A DNA stretch of 64,000 nt. It comes from Alphaproteobacteria bacterium. GTDB taxonomy: Bacteria > Pseudomonadota > Alphaproteobacteria > Rhodospirillales > Rhodospirillaceae. The stretch spans positions 124,001 to 188,000 of the forward strand of contig QJZR01000002.1 in NCBI GenBank assembly GCA_003246625.1. Direction: 5' to 3'. Below are positions 55,745 to 64,000 of the stretch, in pieces. The translations under genes were made by a program, and so were the position numbers. Below the pieces are notes generated by a model. It was not told where the DNA came from. It ran no database searches and was given only the letters and a program-made list of their open reading frames with translations. Position 1 is the first letter of the stretch. Each line of letters starts with the position of its first letter.

Positions 55745-56914
55745 CTAGTATCCGAAGGCATCGAGGATCTCGAACCCGGCGGCAAGGTCGGCGATCAGGT
55801 CGTCGGGGTCTTCCAGGCCGACGTGCAGGCGGAGCGTCGGCCCATCGGCGTTCCACAGGGTGGTGGTGCGCACGATGCCGGGGGTGGTGTACATGATCAG
55901 GCTTTCGAAGCCGCCCCAACTGAACCCCAGCGAGAACAGCTTCAGGCTGTCGATCATCGCCACCATCGCCTCTTCCGGATAGGCTTGCAGGATCAGGCCG
56001 AACAGGCCGCTGGCGCCCAGGAAGTCGCGTTCGAACACCGGATAGCCGGGGTCGTCGGGCAGGGCGGGGTGCAGCACCTTCGCCACCTCGGGCCGGGTTT
56101 GCAGCCAGCGCGCCACGGCCAGCGCGTTTTCCTGGTGCTGCTTCATCCGCACCGGCAGGGTGCGCAGGCCGCGCAGGCCGAGATAGGCTTCCTCGGACCC
56201 CACCGAATAGCCGTACTTGACGACGTTGCTTTTGATCTTTTCGTACAGTTCCGCGTTGCAGGTGATGGTGCCCAGCATCGCGTCGGAGTGGCCGACGATG
56301 TACTTGGTCGCCGCCTGGATCGACACGTCCACCCCCTTTTCGAAGGGGCGGAAGAAGATCGGCGAGGCCCAGGTGTTGTCGGCCGCGACCAGCGCGCCAT
56401 GCGCGTGGGCGACCTCGGCGATCGCCGGGATGTCCTGCATCTCGAAGGTGAGGGAGCCGGGGGTTTCGCAGAAGACCAGGCGGGTGTTGGGCTTGAACAG
56501 GCTGGCGATGGTGTCGCCCGCCAGGGGGTGGAAGTATTCCACCGTCACCCCCGACTTCGCCAGGATGTCCTGGCAGAAGGTGCGGGTGGGGCCGTAGACG
56601 CTGTCCGAGACCAGGACGTGGTCGCCCGGCTTCGCCAGGGCGGTCAGGGTGCCGACGATCGCCGCCAGGCCGGAGGGCACGGCGATGCAGCGTTCGCCGC
56701 CCTCGGCGGCGGCCACCGCTTCCTCGAAGGCCATGGTGGTCGGGGTGCCGATGCGGCCGTAGTAGAAGGCGTTCAGATAGTCGCCCTGCGCGTCGGCCAT
56801 CGCCGCCATGGTCGGGAAGGTGACGGTGGAGGCGCGATAGACCGGCGGGTTGACGCTGCCCGAGAAATAGGGCGAGGAACGGCCGGTGTGGGTGATCCGG
56901 GTGTCGCGTTTCAT
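55745..56914 (-). CDS. metC: Cystathionine beta-lyase (PLP, Cys/Met metabolism family)
   Basis: 389 residues of the Cys/Met metabolism PLP family. The PLP lysine is K204 in [11 protein letters not shown], with SDSVYGPT and [11 protein letters not shown] upstream. The sequence ([20 protein letters not shown] near the start) is closest to proteobacterial MetC, which yields homocysteine, pyruvate and ammonia. ATG 56914, or GTG 56923 which has AGGA before it. It lies 25 bp after the sulfurtransferase gene, so a sulfur-metabolism pairing is plausible. Confidence 0.88.
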   Translation of the reverse strand: MKRDTRITHTGRSSPYFSGSVNPPVYRASTVTFPTMAAMADAQGDYLNAFYYGRIGTPTTMAFEEAVAAAEGGERCIAVPSGLAAIVGTLTALAKPGDHVLVSDSVYGPTRTFCQDILAKSGVTVEYFHPLAGDTIASLFKPNTRLVFCETPGSLTFEMQDIPAIAEVAHAHGALVAADNTWASPIFFRPFEKGVDVSIQAATKYIVGHSDAMLGTITCNAELYEKIKSNVVKYGYSVGSEEAYLGLRGLRTLPVRMKQHQENALAVARWLQTRPEVAKVLHPALPDDPGYPVFERDFLGASGLFGLILQAYPEEAMVAMIDSLKLFSLGFSWGGFESLIMYTTPGIVRTTTLWNADGPTLRLHVGLEDPDDLIADLAAGFEILDAFGY

Positions 56915-56939
56915 GTCTGGCACGAAATCCTGTTGAGGG

Positions 56940-57812
56940 TCAGGGGGTCAGGCCTTGGACGGCGGGCAGGTCGGGGGTGTTGCCCCATTCCTCCCAACTG
57001 CCGTCGAAGACCGCGACGTCGGGCTTGCCCGCCAGATAGGCGGCGAAGGCGACGACGCAGGCGGTGACGCCGGTGCCGCACATCGCGATCACCGGGGAAG
57101 CGTCCAGCGGCACTTGCGCCGCGGCGAAAATCGCGCGGATTTCCTCGGGCGACTTCAAGGTTTTGTCGGGGTTCAGGAAATTGCCGTGCGGCAGGTTGCG
57201 CGCGCCCGGCACATGGCCGACGGTCAGGCTGGGGCGGGGTTCCGCCGCGCTTCCGGCATAGCGTTCGGCGGCGCGGGCGTCGACCAGAACCGCCCGGCGG
57301 GAATCGACGTTGTCCCGCACCTCGTCCACGCCGACGATGCGGGGGCCGCCCTCGCGCGGGGTGAAGTGGCGCCAGTCCCGCTGCGCCAGCGGGCGCACCG
57401 GTCCGTCCTCGGTCGGCAGACCGCTTTGCAGCCACTTCGGCAGGCCGCCGTTCAGCACCGCCACGTCCTCGTGCCCGAAGGCGCGGAACATCCACCAGAC
57501 GCGCATCGCCGCCATGTTGCCGCCGTTGGCGTCGTAGACCACCACCTTGAAGCCGTCGCCCGCGCCCATGCGGCTGACCTTGGAGAGGAAGACCTCGGGC
57601 TTCGGCATGGTGTGGCTCCACGGACTGTGGGTTTCGGCCACCTCGTTGATGTCGAAGAAGCGCGCGCCGGGGATGCGGCATCCGATGAAACCGCTTTTGG
57701 CGTTGCGCGGGTCGGTGGGCAAAAAACAGGTGGCGTCGAGAACCACCACGTCCGGGGCGGTGAGATGCGAGGCCAGCCAATCGGCTTCGACCAATGCGGC
57801 GGAGGGGGTCAT
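56940..57812 (-). CDS. sseA: 3-mercaptopyruvate sulfurtransferase
   Basis: 290 residues with two rhodanese domains. The active-site loop is C245-G-T-G-V-T-A, matching the CG(S/T)GVT form of mercaptopyruvate sulfurtransferases rather than the CRKGxT of thiosulfate enzymes. Further motifs: VVLDATCFLP, GARFFDINEVAE and GSWEEWG. AAAGGAGA precedes ATG 57812. It overlaps nudF by 4 bp. Confidence 0.92.
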   Translation of the reverse strand: MTPSAALVEADWLASHLTAPDVVVLDATCFLPTDPRNAKSGFIGCRIPGARFFDINEVAETHSPWSHTMPKPEVFLSKVSRMGAGDGFKVVVYDANGGNMAAMRVWWMFRAFGHEDVAVLNGGLPKWLQSGLPTEDGPVRPLAQRDWRHFTPREGGPRIVGVDEVRDNVDSRRAVLVDARAAERYAGSAAEPRPSLTVGHVPGARNLPHGNFLNPDKTLKSPEEIRAIFAAAQVPLDASPVIAMCGTGVTACVVAFAAYLAGKPDVAVFDGSWEEWGNTPDLPAVQGLTP

Positions 57813-58486
57813 GGCGTCTCCTTTCCGTCCATCCAGAGGGCGCGCAGCCGCGCGCGGTTGAGGGCGAACCATTGCAAGGCGATCAAGGTGCTGGAGTTGT
57901 CGACGACACCGGCGGAGAGCAGCTTCACCGCCTCGTCGGCGGAGAGGCTGAAGACCCGGATGTCCTCGTTCTCGTGCGCTAGGCCCGCCTGCGCCGGGGC
58001 GGCCAGGGCGTCGACCTCGGCGCAATACAGGGCCAGGGTCTCGGTCGAGCCGCCGGGCGTGCACAGCACGTGCGCGATGAATTCCAGGCGTTTCACCGCG
58101 AGGCCGGTTTCCTCGGCGGTTTCGCGGGTGGCGACCTCGGTCGGGGTTTCGCCCGGCTCGATGATGCCCGCGGCGATTTCGATCAGCCAGGGGTGCCAGC
58201 CCGCGACCATCGCCCCGGCGCGAAACTGTTCGATCAGGACCACCCGGTCGGATACCGGGTCGTAGGGCAGGATGCCCACCGCGTGGCCGCGTTCGAAGAC
58301 CTCGCGCGCGATCGGCGGCGTCCAGCCCCCGGCGAAGGTCTGGTGCTTCAGGGTGTAGCGGTTGGCCGAGAAGTATCCCTCGTACAGGGGCTCGACGTTC
58401 AGGGTCTCCGCCCGGTCCGGCGCGCCGGTGCGCAGGCTGGGGCCGGGGTTCAGGCAGGCGATGGTCTTCAGGTGGCGAAACCGCAT
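57809..58486 (-). CDS. ADP-ribose pyrophosphatase-like Nudix hydrolase (NudF type)
   Basis: 225 residues with a perfect Nudix box G-IIEPG-E-TPTEVAT-RETAEETGL around residues 110-132. The N-terminus with YSANRYTL-like strand and RGHAVGILPYD plus IEQFRAGA fits the ADP-ribose pyrophosphatase group; other sugar nucleotides are possible. First gene of the nudF-sseA-metC-hisI unit; its stop overlaps the sseA start. Confidence 0.9.
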   Translation of the reverse strand: MRFRHLKTIACLNPGPSLRTGAPDRAETLNVEPLYEGYFSANRYTLKHQTFAGGWTPPIAREVFERGHAVGILPYDPVSDRVVLIEQFRAGAMVAGWHPWLIEIAAGIIEPGETPTEVATRETAEETGLAVKRLEFIAHVLCTPGGSTETLALYCAEVDALAAPAQAGLAHENEDIRVFSLSADEAVKLLSAGVVDNSSTLIALQWFALNRARLRALWMDGKETP

Positions 58487-58681
58487 GATTCCTTCCGCCG
58501 TTTGAGAATGGCGGCCTTCACCTTATGTCCGAGTCGGCCCACGGCTCAAGAGACGGATGCGATTTTCCTCGGAGGACGCGGGATTTCGCGGCCTCCGTCT
58601 CCCCCGGTTTCGCCGCGCCGCGGGCCAGCCGTCCTGCGGTTGGGGACGCGGACGATTTTTGCGGCTTCGCATTTTCTTTGG

Positions 58682-58709
58682 TTGACACGCCGCCGGATCG
58701 GACTAATTC
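58682..58709 (+). promoter_or_regulatory. Candidate promoter of the suf operon
   Basis: Perfect TTGACA (58682-58687), 16 bp, TAATTC (58704-58709). It lies directly upstream of the IscR-like box, so a bound regulator would cover the start of transcription. Confidence 0.4.
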
Positions 58710-58711
58710 AG

Positions 58712-58736
58712 ATACTGTACCGTTTTAGTCCTGTAT
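58712..58736 (+). promoter_or_regulatory. IscR type 1-like box upstream of the suf regulator
   Basis: By my alignment 20 of 25 positions fit the IscR type 1 consensus ATASYYGACTRWWWYAGTC followed by RRSTAT. The right half, TTTTAGTCCTGTAT, is best. A second imperfect repeat GGACTAA/TTAGTCC encloses the left part (58700-58731). The Rrf2 regulator encoded 60 bp downstream is the natural binding candidate, giving autoregulation. Confidence 0.6.
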
Positions 58737-58795
58737 ATGCGAACGATTCGCAATTGGGGCGGCGGGCCCGGAACGAACGGCCAGGGGAATACCCG

Positions 58796-59275
58796 ATGCT
58801 GAGAGTCAACAAATTGACGGACTATGCGGTGGTGGTGCTGTGCGACCTGTTGCGCGGCCAGGCGCTGCGTTCCGCCGCCGATCTGTCGGCCTCGTCGGGG
58901 GTGCCGCTGCCCACCGTGGCGAAGATCCTGAAGCAGTTGACCAAGACCGACATCCTGCAATCGGTGCGCGGCGTCAACGGCGGATACGGGTTCGCCCGCG
59001 CGCCGCAGAACATTTCGATGGCCGAGGTGATCGAGGCCCTGGAAGGGCCGATCGCGGTGACCGGCTGCGCCGGGGATTCCGGGGAATGCTGCGAGTTGAC
59101 CGACCAATGCCCGATGAGCGGCCATTGGACCGCGGTCAACGTGGCGGTGCGCGGGTCGCTGGCCGAGGTGCGGCTGATCGACATGCTGCCCGAGGCGCGT
59201 TTCATGGACCCCGATGACCTGTCTTCCAACATCGCGGCGCGTCATGCGCCCGCGGCCCAGCAGGCGCAAGCGTAA
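58796..59275 (+). CDS. Rrf2 family Fe-S responsive regulator of the SUF system
   Basis: 159 residues. N-terminal winged helix (LTDYAVVVLCDLLRGQ, VPLPTVAKILKQLTKTDIL) and a cluster-binding loop with C91, C98, C99 and C105 in CAGDSGECCELTDQC. The Cys spacing and the NGGYGFARAP wing match the SUF-type Rrf2 regulators of alphaproteobacteria rather than IscR proper. First gene of the suf operon, 15 bp before sufB. It should sense Fe-S status and control the operon. Confidence 0.93.
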   Translation: MLRVNKLTDYAVVVLCDLLRGQALRSAADLSASSGVPLPTVAKILKQLTKTDILQSVRGVNGGYGFARAPQNISMAEVIEALEGPIAVTGCAGDSGECCELTDQCPMSGHWTAVNVAVRGSLAEVRLIDMLPEARFMDPDDLSSNIAARHAPAAQQAQA

Positions 59276-59290
59276 AGGAGCGAACGACCG

Positions 59291-60748
<1,458 letters not shown>

Positions 60749-60776
60749 CGTGCATCAAGAAAAACGGAGCAAGAAA

Positions 60777-61532
60777 ATGGCCAATGGCTTGGTAATCAAG
60801 GATCTGCACGTCAACGTCGGTGAGCGGGAAATTCTGAAGGGGATTTCGCTTTCGGTCGAGCCCGGCAAGGTGCACGCGATCATGGGGCCCAACGGTTCGG
60901 GCAAGAGCACTCTGGCGCACGTGATTTCCGGCCGTCCGGGGTACGAGGTCACCGGCGGTTCGGTGGAATTCAACGGCGTCGACGTGCTGGAGATGGAGCC
61001 CGAGGAACGGGCCGCCGCCGGGTTGTTCCTGGCCTTCCAGTATCCGGTGGAAATTCCCGGGGTGACCAACACCGTCTTCCTGAAGACCGCGCTCAACGCC
61101 CAGCGGAAGGCGCGCGGCGAGGCCGAGATGGACCCGATGGCCTTCCTCAAGTTCCTGCGCGACAAGGCGAAGCTGCTGCAACTGCGCGACGAGATGCTGA
61201 AGCGCCCGTTGAACGTCGGTTTCTCGGGCGGTGAGAAGAAGCGCAACGAGATGCTGCAAATGGCGGTGCTGGAGCCGAAACTGGCGATCCTGGACGAAAC
61301 CGATTCCGGGCTGGATATCGACGCCCTGCGCATCGTCGCCGAGGGGGTGAACGCACAGCGTTCTCCCGAGCGGTCGTTCCTGGTGATCACCCATTATCAG
61401 CGGCTGCTGGATTACATCGTGCCCGACGTGGTGCACGTGCTGGCCCATGGCCGCATCGTCGAGACCGGCGACGCCGACCTGGCCCGGCGCCTGGAAAAAA
61501 CCGGCTATGCCGACTACACCCCGGCGGCGTGA
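60777..61532 (+). CDS. sufC: Fe-S cluster assembly ATPase SufC
   Basis: ABC-type ATPase of the SufBC2D complex, 251 residues. Walker A GPNGSGKST at 37-45, the SufC-type signature FSGGEKKRNEMLQ, Walker B LAILDETDSGLD and ITHYQRLLDYI. ATG 60777 is favoured over 60750 by the GGAG upstream and by family length. Confidence 0.98.
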   Translation: MANGLVIKDLHVNVGEREILKGISLSVEPGKVHAIMGPNGSGKSTLAHVISGRPGYEVTGGSVEFNGVDVLEMEPEERAAAGLFLAFQYPVEIPGVTNTVFLKTALNAQRKARGEAEMDPMAFLKFLRDKAKLLQLRDEMLKRPLNVGFSGGEKKRNEMLQMAVLEPKLAILDETDSGLDIDALRIVAEGVNAQRSPERSFLVITHYQRLLDYIVPDVVHVLAHGRIVETGDADLARRLEKTGYADYTPAA

Positions 61533-61545
61533 GGAGAGGCGAGCG

Positions 61546-62850
61546 ATGAGCCAAGGCGAACCCATCCTGCTGCAAGATCACGCCGCCCTGGCCGCGGCGT
61601 TGCCCGGCGCGCGGCATCCGGCGGTCGCCGCCCGGCGCGCCGAGGCGGCCGACCGCTTCCGGCGGCTGGGCCTGCCGCATGCCCGGGTCGAGGCGTGGAA
61701 GTACACCCGCCTGAAGGACCTGGAGGCGCTGCCCTTCGCCCGTGCCGAGGCGGTTCCCGCCACGGCGGTGCCCGACATCGGCCTGGGCGCCGTCGCGGCG
61801 CGCGTGCTGCTGGTCAACGGGCGCTTCGACGCGGCGGCTTCCGAATTGCCCGCGGTGCCGGGGCTGACGGTGCGTTCCCTCAAGGATTGCCTGGAGGCGG
61901 GGGACGCGGCGGTGCTGGAGCTTCTCGACCGCGACGTGGACGAAACCCAGGCGCCGCTGGCGGCGCTGGCCGGTGCCTGGCTGGAGGACGGCGCGGTGCT
62001 GTCCGTCGACGCGGGCGTCGCGGTGGACCTGCCGGTCGAGGTGGTCTGCCTGGCGGTGCCCGGCGAGGGCCCGCGCATCGCCTTTCCCCGTCTGGCGGTG
62101 ATGCTGGGCGAGGGGGCGTCGCTGACCCTGGTCGAACGCTTCCATGGCCCGGCGGACGCCGTCTACGCGGTGGATGCCGCCACCGACATCGCCATGGGCG
62201 CGGGCGCCGCTCTCAATCATTACGTCTTGCAGGCGGAGGGGGCGGCCGCCACCCACGTTTCCGCCGCCCGCTGCGACGTGCCCGCCAACGGCCGCTACGA
62301 AGGCTTCATCCTGCAACTGGGCGGTCACGTGGCGCGGCGGGAAACCCGGCTGCGGATGATGGGCGCGGGCGGCGACGCGAAGCTGAACGGCGCCTACGCG
62401 GCGACCGACGACGCGGTCTGCGACACCACCACCGAAATCCGCCACGTCGCCGCCGAAACCACCACCGACCAGGTGTTCAAGGGCATCCTCGACGACCGGT
62501 CGCGCGGCGTCTTCCAGGGGCGGGTGAACGTGCAGCGTGACGCGCAGCGCATCGTCGGCAACCAGTTGCACAACGCGCTTTTGCTTTCCCGCAAGGCCGA
62601 GGTCGACTGCAAGCCGGAGCTGCTGATCTATGCCGACGACGTCAAGTGCAGCCACGGCGCGACCTGCGGCGAACTGTCGGAGGAGGAGATTTTCTATCTG
62701 CGTTCGCGCGGCATCGACGCGGCGACCGCCCGTTCCCTGCTGCTGGAGGCGTTCCTGGGCGCGGCCATCGACCTGATCGGCAACCCGCCGGTGAAGGCGG
62801 CGTTCGCCGCCCGCGCCGCCGAGTGGCTGGCCTTGCGGGGGGTGGCGTGA
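61546..62850 (+). CDS. sufD: Fe-S cluster assembly protein SufD
   Basis: 434 residues, the second beta-helix partner of SufB. The N-terminal RVEAWKYTRLKDL and the conserved C-terminal CSHGATCGELSEEEIFYLRSR (in parts) with ARSLLLEAFLG are diagnostic. GAGGAGAGG precedes ATG 61546. The stop shares a base with the sufS start. Confidence 0.97.
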   Translation: MSQGEPILLQDHAALAAALPGARHPAVAARRAEAADRFRRLGLPHARVEAWKYTRLKDLEALPFARAEAVPATAVPDIGLGAVAARVLLVNGRFDAAASELPAVPGLTVRSLKDCLEAGDAAVLELLDRDVDETQAPLAALAGAWLEDGAVLSVDAGVAVDLPVEVVCLAVPGEGPRIAFPRLAVMLGEGASLTLVERFHGPADAVYAVDAATDIAMGAGAALNHYVLQAEGAAATHVSAARCDVPANGRYEGFILQLGGHVARRETRLRMMGAGGDAKLNGAYAATDDAVCDTTTEIRHVAAETTTDQVFKGILDDRSRGVFQGRVNVQRDAQRIVGNQLHNALLLSRKAEVDCKPELLIYADDVKCSHGATCGELSEEEIFYLRSRGIDAATARSLLLEAFLGAAIDLIGNPPVKAAFAARAAEWLALRGVA

Positions 62851-64000
62851 TGGACGGCGCGACCCGTACCTTCGACGTCATGGCGGTGCGCCGGGATTTC
62901 CCGATCCTGGCGACCCAGGTGCACGGCAAACCCCTGGTCTTCCTGGACAACGCCGCCTCGGCGCAGAAGCCGGAGGCGGTGTTGCAGGCGATGGACGCGA
63001 TGTACCGCACCTCGTACGCCAACGTGCATCGCGGCATCTATGCGCTGTCCGACGCCGCCACAACCCGTTACGAGGCGGCGCGCGAGACGGTGCGGCGTTT
63101 CCTCAACGCCGCTTCGGCGGACGAGATCGTCTTCACCTCGGGCGGCACCGACGCCCTCAACCTGGTGGCCCGCTGTTATGCCCAGGCGTTTCTGAAGCCC
63201 GGCGACGAAATCCTGGTCACCGAAAGCGAGCACCACTCCAACCTGGTGCCCTGGCAGATGGCGGCGATGGCCACCGGCGCGGTGGTGCGGCCGATCCCGG
63301 TGACCGACGCGGGCGAGTTCGACTTCGCCGCCTTCACCGCGATGCTGGGGCCGAAGGTCAAGCTGGTGGCGGTGGCCCACATGTCGAACGTGCTGGGCAC
63401 GATCATGCCGGTCAAGCGCATCGCCGCCGCCGCCCATGCCGCGGGGGCGAAGATCGTCGTCGACGGCTGCCAGGGCGCGGTGCACTGCCGCGTCGACGTG
63501 CGGGACCTGGACGCCGATTTCTATGCGATCACCGGGCACAAGATCTATGGCCCCACCGGCATCGGCGCGCTTTACGGCAAGCGGGAGATTCTGGAGACCC
63601 TGCCGCCGTACAAGGGCGGCGGCGACATGATCGAGACGGTGACCTTCGAACGCAGTACCTGGGCGGAACCGCCCGCCCGTTTCGAGGCGGGGACGCCGAT
63701 GATCGTCGAGGCGGTCGGCCTGGCCGCCGCCATCGACTACGTCGAGGCCCTGGGGGTCGAGGCGATCCACGCCCACGAGGCCGACGTGCTGGAACACGCC
63801 ACCGCCCTGTTGGCGCGGATTCCGGGGTTGCGCATCATCGGCACCGCGCAGGAGAAGGGGGGCGTGATCTCGTTCGCGGTGGACGGGGCGCATCCCTCGG
63901 ACATCGCGACGCTTCTCGATCAGCGCGGCATCGCGGTGCGGGCCGGGCATCACTGCGCCCAGCCCCTGATGGTGCGCATGGGGGTTTCGGCGACGACGCG
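62850..64000 (+). CDS. sufS: Cysteine desulfurase SufS, C-terminus cut by the window edge
   Basis: Group II PLP cysteine desulfurase that supplies sulfur to SufB. About 383 of an expected 405-415 residues are visible. DNAASAQKP and YANVHRGIY at the start, PLP Lys231 in ITGHKIYGPTG and the catalytic Cys369 in RAGHHCAQP. The ATG at 62850 overlaps the sufD stop. sufE/sufU, sufT or sufA may follow beyond the edge. Confidence 0.97.
   Translation, partial: MDGATRTFDVMAVRRDFPILATQVHGKPLVFLDNAASAQKPEAVLQAMDAMYRTSYANVHRGIYALSDAATTRYEAARETVRRFLNAASADEIVFTSGGTDALNLVARCYAQAFLKPGDEILVTESEHHSNLVPWQMAAMATGAVVRPIPVTDAGEFDFAAFTAMLGPKVKLVAVAHMSNVLGTIMPVKRIAAAAHAAGAKIVVDGCQGAVHCRVDVRDLDADFYAITGHKIYGPTGIGALYGKREILETLPPYKGGGDMIETVTFERSTWAEPPARFEAGTPMIVEAVGLAAAIDYVEALGVEAIHAHEADVLEHATALLARIPGLRIIGTAQEKGGVISFAVDGAHPSDIATLLDQRGIAVRAGHHCAQPLMVRMGVSATT

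Larger units (their letters stand above)
58487..58795. other. Divergent intergenic region between nudF and the suf operon
   Basis: 309 bp, no supported gene. It contains a hairpin CGGAGG-A-CGCG-GGATTT-CGCG-G-CCTCCG (58570-58597), a TTGACA box (58682-58687) and an IscR-like box (58712-58736). The nudF promoter must lie in the first 150 bp but is not obvious. Confidence 0.6.

Noticed and set aside
58525-58728. 67-codon open frame in the suf upstream region
   Set aside because: It runs through the promoter and operator region, with no ribosome binding site.

Overview
The window is a dense, high-GC stretch of chromosome from an alphaproteobacterium. Rhodospirillales is the best guess. The evidence is the gene content and order: purQ-purS-purC beside a DUF1476 gene, comF-grxC-nitrilase-DUF1178-ubiG-lysC-ptsP, ispG-hisS-prfA-prmC-DUF4167-clpB, a proteobacterial NDUFS4-like complex I subunit, an NDUFAF5-like methyltransferase and a suf operon led by an Rrf2 regulator. 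GTG and TTG starts are frequent. No CRISPR array, insertion sequence, prophage gene or rRNA was seen.

Layout. 1-4896: purine synthesis (purQ, purS, purC, purB) around a divergent DUF1476 protein and a trypsin-like lipoprotein. 4994-11129: a formyltransferase-like protein, the potassium transporter TrkH, a glyoxalase-II-like hydrolase, radC, map, sfsA and the NDUFAF5-like methyltransferase. 11227-22720: comF, grxC, nitrilase, DUF1178, an EAL protein with a broken GGDEF motif, ubiG, lysC, a nitronate monooxygenase, ptsP and a RodZ-like protein. 22752-30787: ispG, hisS, prfA, prmC, DUF4167 and clpB. 30836-38567: an AHSA1/SRPBCC protein, an M23 peptidase, an SDR lacking the usual catalytic Tyr/Lys, upp, an unknown protein, a Panacea-domain protein, a Na+/H+ antiporter and a universal stress protein. 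38837-41478: a thiamine-precursor ABC transporter behind a TPP riboswitch. 41569-43377: a DUF192 protein, then tRNA-Pro, the NDUFS4-like gene, tRNA-Arg and a second SDR.

43592-51672 is the most coherent accessory module. A FadR/GntR regulator is followed by a complete branched-chain-amino-acid-type ABC importer (binding protein, two permeases, two ATPases), an M20 amidohydrolase of the carbamoylase type and an amidase. The layout predicts import and stepwise hydrolysis of an amide or N-carbamoyl compound; the substrate cannot be read from the sequence. 51784-58486 holds dsbD, a COG0523 metallochaperone GTPase, an exported Ala/Pro-rich protein with a duplicated short motif, hisI, a cystathionine beta-lyase, a mercaptopyruvate sulfurtransferase and a Nudix hydrolase. 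58487-64000 is the suf operon (Rrf2 regulator, sufB, sufC, sufD, truncated sufS), preceded by a site resembling an IscR type 1 box.

I found no clearly new multi-gene system. The points most worth a second look are the amide/ureide import-and-hydrolysis operon, a complex I gene sandwiched between two tRNAs, a perfect 15-bp palindrome that encodes the end of RadC, a candidate small RNA behind cobW, a TPP riboswitch that overlaps the ribosome binding site, the SDR and GGDEF domains with lost catalytic residues, and the orphan exported protein with two W-(I/L)-D motifs. All family calls are from reading motifs; no database search was run.
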